Source: JAEUIE01 sp046350055
GTDB lineage: Bacteria > Planctomycetota > Planctomycetia > Gemmatales > HRBIN36
NCBI GenBank assembly: GCA_046350055.1
Contig: JAXMBC010000001.1
Span: 1,922,001-1,986,000 of the forward strand
DNA length: 64,000 nucleotides
Direction of reading: 5' to 3'
In this document: piece by piece, positions 1-9,188 of the stretch
Layout of the letters: each line of letters begins with the position of its first letter
How positions within the stretch are numbered: the first letter of the stretch is position 1
The notes under the pieces: generated by a model
What the model was told of the DNA's origin: nothing
Databases searched by the model: none
Seen by the model: only the letters and a program-made list of their open reading frames with translations
Made by a program: the position numbers and the translations under genes

Positions 1-251
1 GTTTCTGCAGGTTTGCCAGGCTTTTGATGGTGGAACAGGACACGCCCCGAGAAGCCGGGAATGGGGACACCACCCTGGCGGGGGTCCAGCTGAACATCCA
101 CCCCTTCCTGCCAGAAGGCGACCACTTCCGTGGGCTTGCCGGTGGGAGCTTTCTCCTCACCAAAGCCGAAGAAGCTGGTCTCGCTGAGCGTCTGACAGCC
201 AGAGCCCAGAAGGCAGGAAGTGATAACAAGCAGCCATAACATCCGTGTCAT
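1..251 (-). CDS. Putative lipoprotein, 3' part outside window
   Basis: An open frame begins with ATG at 251 and runs off the left edge, so only the first 83 residues are visible. The N-terminus (MTRMLWLLVITSCLLGSGCQ) is a short hydrophobic signal ending in a Gly-Ser-Gly-Cys sequence, which suggests a lipoprotein with acylated Cys19. The visible mature part is Gly/Pro-rich and has no domain I recognise. It starts 14 nt after the gspD stop on the same strand and so is probably the last visible member of the type II secretion operon. It could be an accessory lipoprotein such as a pilotin-like factor, but that is inference from position only. Confidence 0.6.
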   Translation of the reverse strand, partial: MTRMLWLLVITSCLLGSGCQTLSETSFFGFGEEKAPTGKPTEVVAFWQEGVDVQLDPRQGGVPIPGFSGRVLFHHQKPGKPAE

Positions 252-265
252 GGGAAGATCTCTGG

Positions 266-3200
266 TTAGGGCTGTTGACCACCCGGGTAACCCTGGTTGA
301 TCTGCTGATTCTGAGCATTGGCATTTGCCGTGTTGCCATTCACAGGACCATAGGTCACTACAGTCTTGTAGTTGCCATTGATCTGCTGCTGAGGCTGGCT
401 ATTCATCATCTGTTGTTGCAGTTGCTGCTGCTGTTGCAGCTGCATGGCTTGCCCGTAGGTCATGAGGCCCTCCGGTGGCAATGCACCCGGTGGAGGGGAG
501 CCCTGCTGGTTATTGTTCATGGGCATTCGCTGGGGTGACATGGCAGTACCCTGCGGAGGTAAACCGGTCACGGTGTTATTCACGGGGCTACTGGGTAGTT
601 GCCAGTTCTGCTGCTGCAGAGTCTGTCCCGGCGGCATGGCTCCTGGCGCCTGCGGCGTCTGGAACATCGGAGCGGTTGGATTGTAAGGCTGCAGATAGCC
701 AGGGTTCACCTGTGGCTGCTGCTGGGGTACTGGTGGATTGGGAACAGGCATCTGCTGCTGCGGTTGCTGCTGAGGTGCCTGAGGCTTGAGTTTGCCACCC
801 TGCGGGCTGCTCAATGTCTCATCCACTGGTCCAGGCACTGTCGTGTTCGGTGCGAAGTACTTCTGATCAAATGGATTGATCATCGAGCCGGGGAGCGGAT
901 CGTCCGGACAGTTCTTCTGCAGGAAGGAACCACCAGGCAGCGTCCCGTGAATGGCCTGCACATCATCCAGCGACCACGACATCTTCCGGCCTTCTTCCAT
1001 GAAGACGCGCTGCGCATCCATGGGGTTGCGGATAATGTGCGGGGTCATGATGATGAGCAGTTCGCTCTTCTTCTTGTCCTGGCTGCGATAACGGAACAGT
1101 GCGCCCAGGTAAGGCAGATCGCCCAGCCAGGGAATGCCGCGCTGCTGTTTCTCATCCCGTTTCTGAATGAGACCACCAATCACGACGGTCTGCCCGTCGT
1201 AGGCATCAATCGTGGTGGAGGCAATCGTCTGATCCAGGATCGTGCCACGAACACCATTTCCGATATCCACGGTGCTGTTGGAAACACGGGAGACCTGTGG
1301 TTCCACACGCATCACGACGCGGCCATCCGGGCTGATCTGGGGCAGCACTTTCAGAATGATACCGACCTGCTGCTGTTCCACTGTGTTGGTAATAATACCC
1401 TGGGCGGTGACCTGCGAGCCGGTGATGATCGGAACCTGCTGGCCCACCGAGATGAGAGCCTGCTGGTTGTCGCGGGTCACGATCTGGGGTCGGCTGAGCA
1501 CTTCAATGCGGCCCTGGGTACGGAGTGCCCGCACCAGGACATTGACGCTGTTGGAAGCTGCTGAGAAGACAAAGCCACCGAAGCCGTTGGTCGAATTGGC
1601 ACGACCAGTTCCATAGTTGGTCAGGCCCTGCATACCGACTACGCCAGGCCCGGCATTGGTGAAGTTGTTCGTGCCGGCCGTGGAGACGTTGTTCCAGTTG
1701 TAACCTGGATTGCCGATGGCGGGCGTACCGTTGGTAGCATTGTTCACTGGTTGAGGATTGAACAGGCTGCGTTCAAAGAGGATAGGTGACTGCAAGCCCA
1801 CTTCTACGCCGAATTCATCGGAGTTCTCGAGATCAACTGCTGCGATGAGCACCTGGATCGCTACCTGGGCCAGCTCGATATCGAGCTGCTCGATCATCCG
1901 CATCACTTCGGTGAAGTATCGTTGCGAAGCAGCTACCAGCAGCGAGTTGTTGGATGCATCGGCGATGACGGTCACTTCCCGATCTGTCGTGGTGAAATTA
2001 GTCAGATCGTTGAGTTGCAGAATGCGGATTTCGTTGCTGAAGAAAGTGGTGAGGTTCTGAGCGACGTTACCGGCCTGGTTGTTCTTCAGTCGAACCACCT
2101 GGACAAAACGGTCACGAATGGCAGTACTGTCGAGATTGTTGAGCAACACTTCGATCAGGATCATGTCGCCACGGCCCGCTGCTACGATGAGCGAGTTGGT
2201 GCGGAGATCGACCGACATGCGCGGGATGAGAGGTTGTGGCCCCTGTCCTGCCGTGGCGGAGAAGTTGAGTTGCTGCTGATTCTGCTGATTGCCGAAGTTG
2301 CCACCACCGAAGAAGCCACCCTGACCGACACCACCCTGGCCAGCCCGCTGCTGATTGGTGCCCAGGAAGATGCCTTGCAGAGTGGTCAATGCCTGCTGGG
2401 CATCGGTGTTCTTCAGACGGAAGACTTTGACATCAGCCATCACCGAGGGAACCACATCGAGTTCATCGATGAGCTTTTCCAGCATGGCGATGGATTCGGG
2501 TGGAGCTGAGATGATGATGCGGTTGCTGCGGGCATCGGCATAGATGCCGACGTCATCGAGCAAGCCGGTTTCAATACGTCCCTGACCAGGCTGTGTGAAG
2601 CTGAGGCTGACACCCTTGCGATCCTGGGTTTGCCCTGTGGTACCCAAGCCGCCGGCCTGGCCTAGACGGTTCTGCTGGCCTAACTGCCCACCCTGCTGGC
2701 CGAAGGGATTCAAACCCTGCTGGCCAAAGGGAGTGGTGCCAGTGCCTGTTCCCTGGCCTCCCTGGAGCAGGGCCTGTGAGAGGGCCTGCTGCAGAATGGT
2801 TGCCAGTTCCGTGGCGCTGGCATTCTTCAGTTGCTTGATGCGAACTTCGTTAACGACCTTGGTGTCGCCCTTCTCGAAGACCTCGACGATGCTCATGATC
2901 TCTTTGAGATCCGCTGGGCCAGCGTGGATGATGAGCGAGTTGGTCTTCACATCGAACTGGATACGGATTTCGTTCTGCCCCTGAGGTTCATCAGGGTAGC
3001 GTTGCTGATAGAACTGCTGCAAGGTCGCAGCCAGCGACTGGGCATTGGCCTTGCGCAGTTTGATGATCTTGGGAGCTGATTCAGGATCGATAGGTTTATC
3101 GATCAGCTTGATGGTCTTTTCGATCTCCTCCATGGCAGTCTTGGGAGCGCCAATGAGGATGGAGTTCTGGCGGGAGATGGTGAGGATGAGTAGGTTGCCT

Positions 3201-6040
3201 GGCTGTGCTGCCGGTTGTGCAGCAATGCCCTGCTGTCCCAGGCCGCCCTGAGCTCCCTGACCAAAACCACTTTGACCGAAGCCGCCCTGGCCGAAGCCAC
3301 CGGGACGAGCTCCGCCGCCAAAGCCGCCACCAGCTGGAGTACTACCTGTTCCCCCGCCACTGATGACTTTCACGACCGGGTTGTACTTGTTGAAGATCTT
3401 GGAAAGGAGATTGGTCGCGCTCGATGCATCCAGATGATCGAGGCCAAAGAGTCGCAGTTCGGTGCTCGAACTGGGATTAGACTCTGCCACGCTGCGAAGG
3501 ATCTTTTCGAACTCTTCAATGTCTTCCTTGGTGCCCATCAGAATGATCTGGCCATCAGGAAGCACTTCGACGGTCACATCGCCACGGGGGGCTTTCACGA
3601 AGCCCTTCTCATCGGGCTTCACCAGCTGGTTGGGCTGCTGAACTGGTCGATTACCCTGTGCAGCTGGTTGTCCACCTGCTGGTGTTTGTGCCTGGGCTTG
3701 TACTATCTGGTTGTTGTTAGATTCGGAATCGAAGGTCACTTGCGTCCTCGGGTCTTCCTTGACCCTACCTGCAAAAAAATCCGTCCCTCCTCCGGGGTTC
3801 ATACTACTCGGCTGAAGGATCGCCGGTGGATCGTCGCTGCGCTGGCCACCTCCACGACCTCCGCGTCCACCGCCGCCGGCGTTGCCACGCCCGCCGCCAC
3901 CACCAGCACCTCGCCCGCCGCCACCACCACCACCACCCATGCGGTTACCACCGCCCCCCATCATGGGGAAGCCCATGCCACCCATGCCGCCAAAACGGTT
4001 CATGAGAGCATTTCGCATGGCTGCTTGAGGGTCCTGCTGGCCCTGGGCATTCTTCTTGCCCGTCACAGCATCCACTGCCCGCTGCAGCATGACTGGATCA
4101 GCTTTGCCAACGTTGATGACCTTCACCTGCTTGGTGTTGTCAGCATCGTTCTTGTCCATTTCCTTGACAAGCTTTTCGACCTCGGGCCAGATGACTTCCG
4201 GGCAGTTCAAAATCAGGCTGTTATCAATGGTGTTCGCCGCGACGCTCAGTTTGATGCTGCGCTCTGGCTGCTGTGCCTGTTGGGCCTGCATGAAGGGATT
4301 GAAAGGCATACCCGGTTGCATGCCACCAGCAGGGCTGGCCTGCACGTATTCCTTGTAGATCTCTTTGAGGATATCTACCACGGTAGTGGCATCGGCGTTC
4401 ACGAGTTGAATGATGCGAGGAATCGGCTGAAGCTTCTGTTCAATGTTGTTGACATCGAGTTCGGTTTCGACAAAGCGACGGATGGTCACTGCGATCTGAC
4501 GCGGTGCCCGCACGAGGAGCGAGTTAGTGCGTTTGTCAGCAGCCAGGCGGACCACGGGGCCCGTGACCGCTTCCCGCATACCGCCACCACCGCCACCGAA
4601 TGGCATCATCATCGCCATGGGATTGCCCTGTTGGCGCTTACCGTTGATGAGTTCGTCGAGTGTATCGCGAACGATCTGAGCGTTGGAGTTCTTCAGCGGG
4701 ATGATTTCGTAATTGGTGTCGCCATCCTTCACCAGGTAAGCGAGTACCTGTTCCGCAAAATCAATGGCTTCGGGATCGTCGGAGCCCAGCATGACACCGT
4801 TGGAACGGCTGAGCGACGCAACGAAGATCGGTCGCTTGGGATCGCCGGGGCGATTGTCCAGGACAACAGTAGGTTCCTTCTCGTCTACCAGTTGCTGTTT
4901 CTTCGGATCGACCTTGGGTTTGATGCCTTTGCGGGCATTTTCCAGGTCCTGCTGCATCACCGGTTCCAGTGTCAGATAGACAGGATTGGCACGCAGGGTT
5001 TCCAGCATGTATTTCAGGTTGTCCACATACTGCGAAGCATTATCCTGCTTGATGATGATAGTGCGAATGGAATCTTCGACGGGTCCCAGGCCACCCTGAT
5101 TCTGCGTGGGGGTCTGGGGTTTGGTGCCCGGTTCCACGGGAGTCTGCACGGGTGCAGCCTTGAGAACATTCATCTTGGTGAGCATGTCGCGGATGGTTTT
5201 GAGCTGGCTCTTGTCGCCATTGACCATCAAGCGGTTGGTTGATTCATCCAGCGATATCTTGGGTGCATTGGGGACAGGTGCCTGCCCCGGATTGCCACCA
5301 TAGATGGTCTTAATCGTTGTTTCGACGCTTGTCCCGCTTGCACTGGGACGCAGCTGAAACACTTCGAAGCCGACATTGGTCGTCGAGGGATCGATGACGT
5401 CAAGCAGTTGCTTCATGTAACGCAGATTGCCAACGGTATCTGTGACGAGCAGCATGTTGGCCTTGGGGATCTTCATGAAGCGGCCAAACGGCCCTTTGCG
5501 GCTGGTCAGATTCGCCTCACCCTCTTCCACCGACAGGTTGTTCAGAGTGAATGTGATCTGCACCAGTTCCGATGAGCCATACTTCTGCTGGTCGGCAGGC
5601 TTGCCGATATCCAGTTCGTCGATGGTAATGTTGGGCAGAATAGTGGTATCAATCGTCAGGGCGTCTTCCTGCGAAATGACAGTGAAGTTGGTACTGCCAC
5701 GAATGATCAGGATCTTGTCCTTGATCAGCGAACGATTGAGAATGTCAATGATCTGCGGCAGCGTGTACTTTTTGCCGCCGGGGCTGACAAAGTTGAACGT
5801 GCCAGGCGGTTTGATGTTGCTGACAATGGGCATGCCGCCGGAGTTATCGGCGAGCCAGTCGAGGACCTTGTCCCACGGGGTATCGCGGAACTCGAAAGCG
5901 AGAGGCTTGAGACCATCCCTGGCTGGCGCCTTGGCAGGGCCTTCCTGGCCCGAGGCAGTGAGTGTGATGAGCGCGATGCTGCAGAAAGCGACCAACGTCG
6001 CGGCAGTGTAGCGCTGGATCCAGCTAGATGACCGCTGCAT
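266..6040 (-). CDS. gspD: Type II secretion system secretin GspD, giant form
   Basis: This outer-membrane secretin forms the exit channel of the type II secretion system. A signal peptide is followed by a small STN-like domain (about residues 45-125). After it come a long series of secretin N-type repeats, recognisable by recurring 'TNSLIV' and 'LKNA' patterns, separated by Gly/Gln/Asn-rich linkers. The secretin core lies near residues 1450-1720, with 'VLSRPQIVT', 'VGQQVPIITG' and 'TVVIGGLIQ' motifs, and a Gln/Pro-rich tail of about 200 residues ends the protein. Usual GspD proteins are about 650-750 residues; this one has 1924. A GTG at 6046 is in frame, but the GGGGGAG ribosome site lies 5 nt from the ATG at 6040, so I chose the ATG. 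The gene is separated from gspM by 281 nt and probably has its own promoter. Confidence 0.93.
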   Translation of the reverse strand: MQRSSSWIQRYTAATLVAFCSIALITLTASGQEGPAKAPARDGLKPLAFEFRDTPWDKVLDWLADNSGGMPIVSNIKPPGTFNFVSPGGKKYTLPQIIDILNRSLIKDKILIIRGSTNFTVISQEDALTIDTTILPNITIDELDIGKPADQQKYGSSELVQITFTLNNLSVEEGEANLTSRKGPFGRFMKIPKANMLLVTDTVGNLRYMKQLLDVIDPSTTNVGFEVFQLRPSASGTSVETTIKTIYGGNPGQAPVPNAPKISLDESTNRLMVNGDKSQLKTIRDMLTKMNVLKAAPVQTPVEPGTKPQTPTQNQGGLGPVEDSIRTIIIKQDNASQYVDNLKYMLETLRANPVYLTLEPVMQQDLENARKGIKPKVDPKKQQLVDEKEPTVVLDNRPGDPKRPIFVASLSRSNGVMLGSDDPEAIDFAEQVLAYLVKDGDTNYEIIPLKNSNAQIVRDTLDELINGKRQQGNPMAMMMPFGGGGGGMREAVTGPVVRLAADKRTNSLLVRAPRQIAVTIRRFVETELDVNNIEQKLQPIPRIIQLVNADATTVVDILKEIYKEYVQASPAGGMQPGMPFNPFMQAQQAQQPERSIKLSVAANTIDNSLILNCPEVIWPEVEKLVKEMDKNDADNTKQVKVINVGKADPVMLQRAVDAVTGKKNAQGQQDPQAAMRNALMNRFGGMGGMGFPMMGGGGNRMGGGGGGGGRGAGGGGGRGNAGGGGRGGRGGGQRSDDPPAILQPSSMNPGGGTDFFAGRVKEDPRTQVTFDSESNNNQIVQAQAQTPAGGQPAAQGNRPVQQPNQLVKPDEKGFVKAPRGDVTVEVLPDGQIILMGTKEDIEEFEKILRSVAESNPSSSTELRLFGLDHLDASSATNLLSKIFNKYNPVVKVISGGGTGSTPAGGGFGGGARPGGFGQGGFGQSGFGQGAQGGLGQQGIAAQPAAQPGNLLILTISRQNSILIGAPKTAMEEIEKTIKLIDKPIDPESAPKIIKLRKANAQSLAATLQQFYQQRYPDEPQGQNEIRIQFDVKTNSLIIHAGPADLKEIMSIVEVFEKGDTKVVNEVRIKQLKNASATELATILQQALSQALLQGGQGTGTGTTPFGQQGLNPFGQQGGQLGQQNRLGQAGGLGTTGQTQDRKGVSLSFTQPGQGRIETGLLDDVGIYADARSNRIIISAPPESIAMLEKLIDELDVVPSVMADVKVFRLKNTDAQQALTTLQGIFLGTNQQRAGQGGVGQGGFFGGGNFGNQQNQQQLNFSATAGQGPQPLIPRMSVDLRTNSLIVAAGRGDMILIEVLLNNLDSTAIRDRFVQVVRLKNNQAGNVAQNLTTFFSNEIRILQLNDLTNFTTTDREVTVIADASNNSLLVAASQRYFTEVMRMIEQLDIELAQVAIQVLIAAVDLENSDEFGVEVGLQSPILFERSLFNPQPVNNATNGTPAIGNPGYNWNNVSTAGTNNFTNAGPGVVGMQGLTNYGTGRANSTNGFGGFVFSAASNSVNVLVRALRTQGRIEVLSRPQIVTRDNQQALISVGQQVPIITGSQVTAQGIITNTVEQQQVGIILKVLPQISPDGRVVMRVEPQVSRVSNSTVDIGNGVRGTILDQTIASTTIDAYDGQTVVIGGLIQKRDEKQQRGIPWLGDLPYLGALFRYRSQDKKKSELLIIMTPHIIRNPMDAQRVFMEEGRKMSWSLDDVQAIHGTLPGGSFLQKNCPDDPLPGSMINPFDQKYFAPNTTVPGPVDETLSSPQGGKLKPQAPQQQPQQQMPVPNPPVPQQQPQVNPGYLQPYNPTAPMFQTPQAPGAMPPGQTLQQQNWQLPSSPVNNTVTGLPPQGTAMSPQRMPMNNNQQGSPPPGALPPEGLMTYGQAMQLQQQQQLQQQMMNSQPQQQINGNYKTVVTYGPVNGNTANANAQNQQINQGYPGGQQP

Positions 6041-6321
6041 GTTCACTCCCCCTGTGTCTTACGACACGCACCAGGTTTCCTCACCAGCAGCGTAGCAAGT
6101 CCCCACCCGCTACAACCGCTTCAGATTCCCGGCTATCTGGTATTATCGCCTCATTTTGCCTAAAGTCTTACTCATATTTGCATGCGTTCATCATTCTTTC
6201 CTCGCACAGCATCCAGAAGACAGAAGCTAGAAGCCAGAAAATTGGTAGTTATCAGGAGTTCCATAAGACAGATTCAGAAGTATTCTCGCTTCTGGTTGCT
6301 GGTTTCTGGCTCCTGACTTCT
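6041..6321. repeat. Intergenic region with AGAAGCCAGAA-type inverted repeat
   Basis: This gap of 281 nt separates gspM from gspD. Its part at 6213-6240 is built of AGAAG/CCAGAA units. The part at 6288-6321 is made of the complementary CTTCTGG/TTTCTGGCTCC units, so the two can pair imperfectly around a loop of about 50 nt. It could act as an attenuator or processing hairpin at the 3' end of gspM. The remaining 170 nt next to gspD should contain its promoter, but I could not assign clear -35 and -10 boxes. Confidence 0.5.
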
Positions 6322-7455
6322 TTACCTACCTTCCGCCGCTGTCAGTTCTGCGTCGAACTTCTTGAGTTCTTCCGCAGTGAGTTCTTTCTTCATGGCATCG
6401 TCCAGCGTCTGCCCGATGTGCAGCGCATAGGCTTTCCCACTCGTCTCAAAGACGAGGTCGCGGGGTTTAATCGCAAGTACCTTTCCTTTCAAGACCAATT
6501 GGCCGTTTGCGTCCCGAATTTCGAATTCATTGACTCCCCCCTCAGCCCGCAGTTTGACATACTTCTCTGTCTTGCGGATTCGCAGCATCCCTTCTTCGGT
6601 GATGTTGTTTGCCGTGATGTATGTAAGCTGTGTAAATTTCAGGATGTCCCGGTCAGGCGCGACGGTTGGTGTACTATCTGCCTTGATGGAACTGAGAGGA
6701 GCAAGGCCGGCAAAGACGTTTTTCTTCTGCATGACATCATAATCACGCTCCGGCATGGTCTTACTGGCCAGCTTGTTCAGGCCCAGGTAGCCGGTGCCGG
6801 TGAGCTGATTCAGCCCGATCAGGAGGCCCGTGGGAACCTGTTTCCAGGCGGCAATGGATTCCAGCAGAATGACCGAAGAAGCGGGGCTGGCCACGACAGA
6901 GTGTCGTATCGGTGTGTTGTTCATGGCCATGGCATCCACTTTCATGGTGACATTCAGCTTGGCTTCGCTTCCCTTGCCCATGGGTTCGACAATGATGCTC
7001 TTGATCACATGAGGCACGTTGACGGTGTAAAACTCTTTCAGGAAGCCTGCTAGCTGGGCCAGCGATGCTTCGAAAACCACATCGTAACTGATGTTGCTGG
7101 TCACCGGGGCTGCCTGGCGGGTATTGCCCTGGCTGGCACGGGCCGGTTCCGACATGGAACGAATGACAAACTTGTGCCGCAGGAGCATTTCCTGCAGGAA
7201 GTTCTTGTACATCATGGCCGAGGTGGAAAGATTGCCGGGCAGACTGATAGCCTTCCAGCGATCCACTTCCTTCTTCGCTTTTTCGAGCCTTGCCAGCTTG
7301 GCTGTCAGGTTCAGCTCTTCCATCTCAAGATTGGACTTGAGTTGCTGCTGCTCGTTGTAGCCGTCGTACATGCGCGAGCCGACAATGAAGAGGGCAAAGC
7401 ATACGGCAAAGATGCCACCGGCAATCATCAGCAAACGGGTCATGTTGGAACTCAT
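6322..7455 (-). CDS. GspM/PilO-like inner-membrane secretion protein
   Basis: This 377-residue protein has one N-terminal transmembrane helix (about residues 7-26) and then a coiled coil rich in Leu, Glu and Lys (about 35-65). A mixed periplasmic region with ferredoxin-like character follows. This is the layout of PilO/GspM proteins, which pair with PilN/GspL in the inner-membrane platform. Its ATG overlaps the stop of the preceding GspL/PilM-like gene by 4 nt (ATGA), a sign of translational coupling. The C-terminal part ('LRAEGGVNEFEIRDANGQLV' region) is unlike classical short GspM and may be an added beta domain related to GspC/PilP, which is otherwise missing here. The name is assigned mostly from topology and gene order. 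Confidence 0.7.
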   Translation of the reverse strand: MSSNMTRLLMIAGGIFAVCFALFIVGSRMYDGYNEQQQLKSNLEMEELNLTAKLARLEKAKKEVDRWKAISLPGNLSTSAMMYKNFLQEMLLRHKFVIRSMSEPARASQGNTRQAAPVTSNISYDVVFEASLAQLAGFLKEFYTVNVPHVIKSIIVEPMGKGSEAKLNVTMKVDAMAMNNTPIRHSVVASPASSVILLESIAAWKQVPTGLLIGLNQLTGTGYLGLNKLASKTMPERDYDVMQKKNVFAGLAPLSSIKADSTPTVAPDRDILKFTQLTYITANNITEEGMLRIRKTEKYVKLRAEGGVNEFEIRDANGQLVLKGKVLAIKPRDLVFETSGKAYALHIGQTLDDAMKKELTAEELKKFDAELTAAEGR

Positions 7456-9011
7456 GGGCGGCCTCCCCCGGCTGGCCGGAAGCGACGGTTGCGATTGGTT
7501 GTGGCAGAACCTTCCGTGGCTGTCACGTTGCTGCCAATAGTGATGACACTGCGATAATCTTCAGGTTTCAGGGGCAGGACATCGAGTTCGAAACTGCGGG
7601 TATTCCGTTCATTGGTGACGAGGTCGGAACGAATCCAGCGCCAGTGCTTGCTGTTCTTCAATGCAGTTTCCAGTACTTTCAGCTGATCATCCTGCTCTGC
7701 TGTGGCCTTGATGGTAAGCCGAGCGATGGGCATGACCTGCGTCTTGGCAGCCGGGGCAGTAGAAGCGGCATTCTTGGCGGCTGTAGCGGCTCCCGGAGAG
7801 TTCGGGGCTGGTGCATTCACCTTCCACTCGGCTTTCACGATCTGTACGCCGGCAATATCGGGAAAGGATTCGTGCAGGTCGTAGATTTCTTCCAGGATGA
7901 ACAGCTCATGGTCTTTCCAGTTCTTAATGGCATCAGACCGCTTCTCGACATCGCCGTAATTCTTTTCCTTTTCTTTCTGCAGGGCGATGCGATCTTGAAT
8001 CTCGGCGATGTCCTGGGCGACTGACGAAGTGATGAACCAGTACAGTCCGTAGATGAGCAGGCCGGCAGCCACCGCGGCGATGCCACCCACGAGGGCATAG
8101 CTGCGGGTGCGATTCGGTTTGACGAAGACCTTCTTCGGCTCGAGGAAATCGACGGGAGCCTTCTTGAAGGTCTTGCTGACCTGGGCGGCTCCGCAGGCGA
8201 CGGCATAGTCGCCCTGGCCCTGCAGGCGTTCCGCCCCGGCGATGCCCAGGTAGGGATCGTACAATTGCACGGGAGTCCGGAATCCCTCGAGCAATTCTTC
8301 GACATGTTCGGGCAGTGTGTGACCAGCCAGCAGCACCTGGCCCAGCGGTGGTACATTGGCCTGATTCTCGTACCCGGCAATGCTGCGACGCAGTTCATTC
8401 ATCATGTCTTCGGCGTCGTAGGGTGTGCCCATGCTGCGGTTGAAAATCAGAACCCCGCCGTGCGTCACCAGGAAACTGTTGCTGCAGGCGATGCCCAGAG
8501 CATGCTGTCCTTCTGTCTTGTATCGGGCCATCGTGGCCATCAGGGCGACGGCTCGTGGCACAATGGCCAGCAACTTCAGACCGGCTGCTTCACAGAGGTC
8601 TTTGCAGAACTTGATGCGTCCCTTACGAACCACGTAGGTGAGTGAACGTTTTTCACCGCTGGAAAACGAGTGGCTCAGTGGGACAAAATCCACCACTGCT
8701 TCGTCCGCAGCGATGGCACTTTCTTTCAGAACCTGAAACTGCACGATAGCAGGCAACTCGCCAATGGGAATGTCGGGGTGACGCACTTCGCGGCAGGTCA
8801 AGGCATCGTGAGCCAGTGAGATCACCACGGAACTGGCTTTGAAGCCTACTTCCTTGAGACGGACTTTGAGCTGTGCTCCCAGGGTAGCTGCATCAGCCGT
8901 GCCGAGTGGCAACGACATGGCGGCATGGAGCTGATACCCCGCGGCATGGGGATTCAGTTCCACCAGGTGCAGTTCTGCTGCATCAAGATCAAGACCTAAT
9001 ATTCCAGTCAA
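7452..9011 (-). CDS. GspL/PilM-PilN-like cytoplasmic-platform protein
   Basis: The 519-residue product starts like PilM ('ILGLDLDAAELHLVEL') and keeps the actin-like ATPase fold pattern through about residue 270. A transmembrane helix follows near 300-325, then a coiled coil and a PilN-like periplasmic domain. The fused PilM-PilN layout corresponds to GspL, which recruits the GspE ATPase to the membrane platform. The start codon is TTG at 9011: AGGAG lies 6 nt upstream and the conserved 'GLDLD' strand begins only five residues in. The gene is 177 nt after gspK and is coupled to the following GspM-like gene. Confidence 0.78.
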   Translation of the reverse strand: MTGILGLDLDAAELHLVELNPHAAGYQLHAAMSLPLGTADAATLGAQLKVRLKEVGFKASSVVISLAHDALTCREVRHPDIPIGELPAIVQFQVLKESAIAADEAVVDFVPLSHSFSSGEKRSLTYVVRKGRIKFCKDLCEAAGLKLLAIVPRAVALMATMARYKTEGQHALGIACSNSFLVTHGGVLIFNRSMGTPYDAEDMMNELRRSIAGYENQANVPPLGQVLLAGHTLPEHVEELLEGFRTPVQLYDPYLGIAGAERLQGQGDYAVACGAAQVSKTFKKAPVDFLEPKKVFVKPNRTRSYALVGGIAAVAAGLLIYGLYWFITSSVAQDIAEIQDRIALQKEKEKNYGDVEKRSDAIKNWKDHELFILEEIYDLHESFPDIAGVQIVKAEWKVNAPAPNSPGAATAAKNAASTAPAAKTQVMPIARLTIKATAEQDDQLKVLETALKNSKHWRWIRSDLVTNERNTRSFELDVLPLKPEDYRSVITIGSNVTATEGSATTNRNRRFRPAGGGRP

Positions 9012-9188
9012 GGGGCGCTCCTGTTGTCATGGTCAGTATACACTGGCCCATGTCGTACATCGAACCGTGCCGGGGTGAGAATCCATTCAGAAGTGGCAGT
9101 GAGCATCATCCCTTGATGCCTGGCAGTGAATTATCTTCGCAATCGCTGCAATGCGCCTGACCCTCGCTGACGCTCCGGGTTGGTATGG

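Noticed and set aside
3215..5242. A 675-codon open frame on the plus strand opposite gspD
   Set aside because: It lies entirely antisense to the conserved secretin repeats, has no recognisable domain, and its composition mirrors the complementary codons of gspD.
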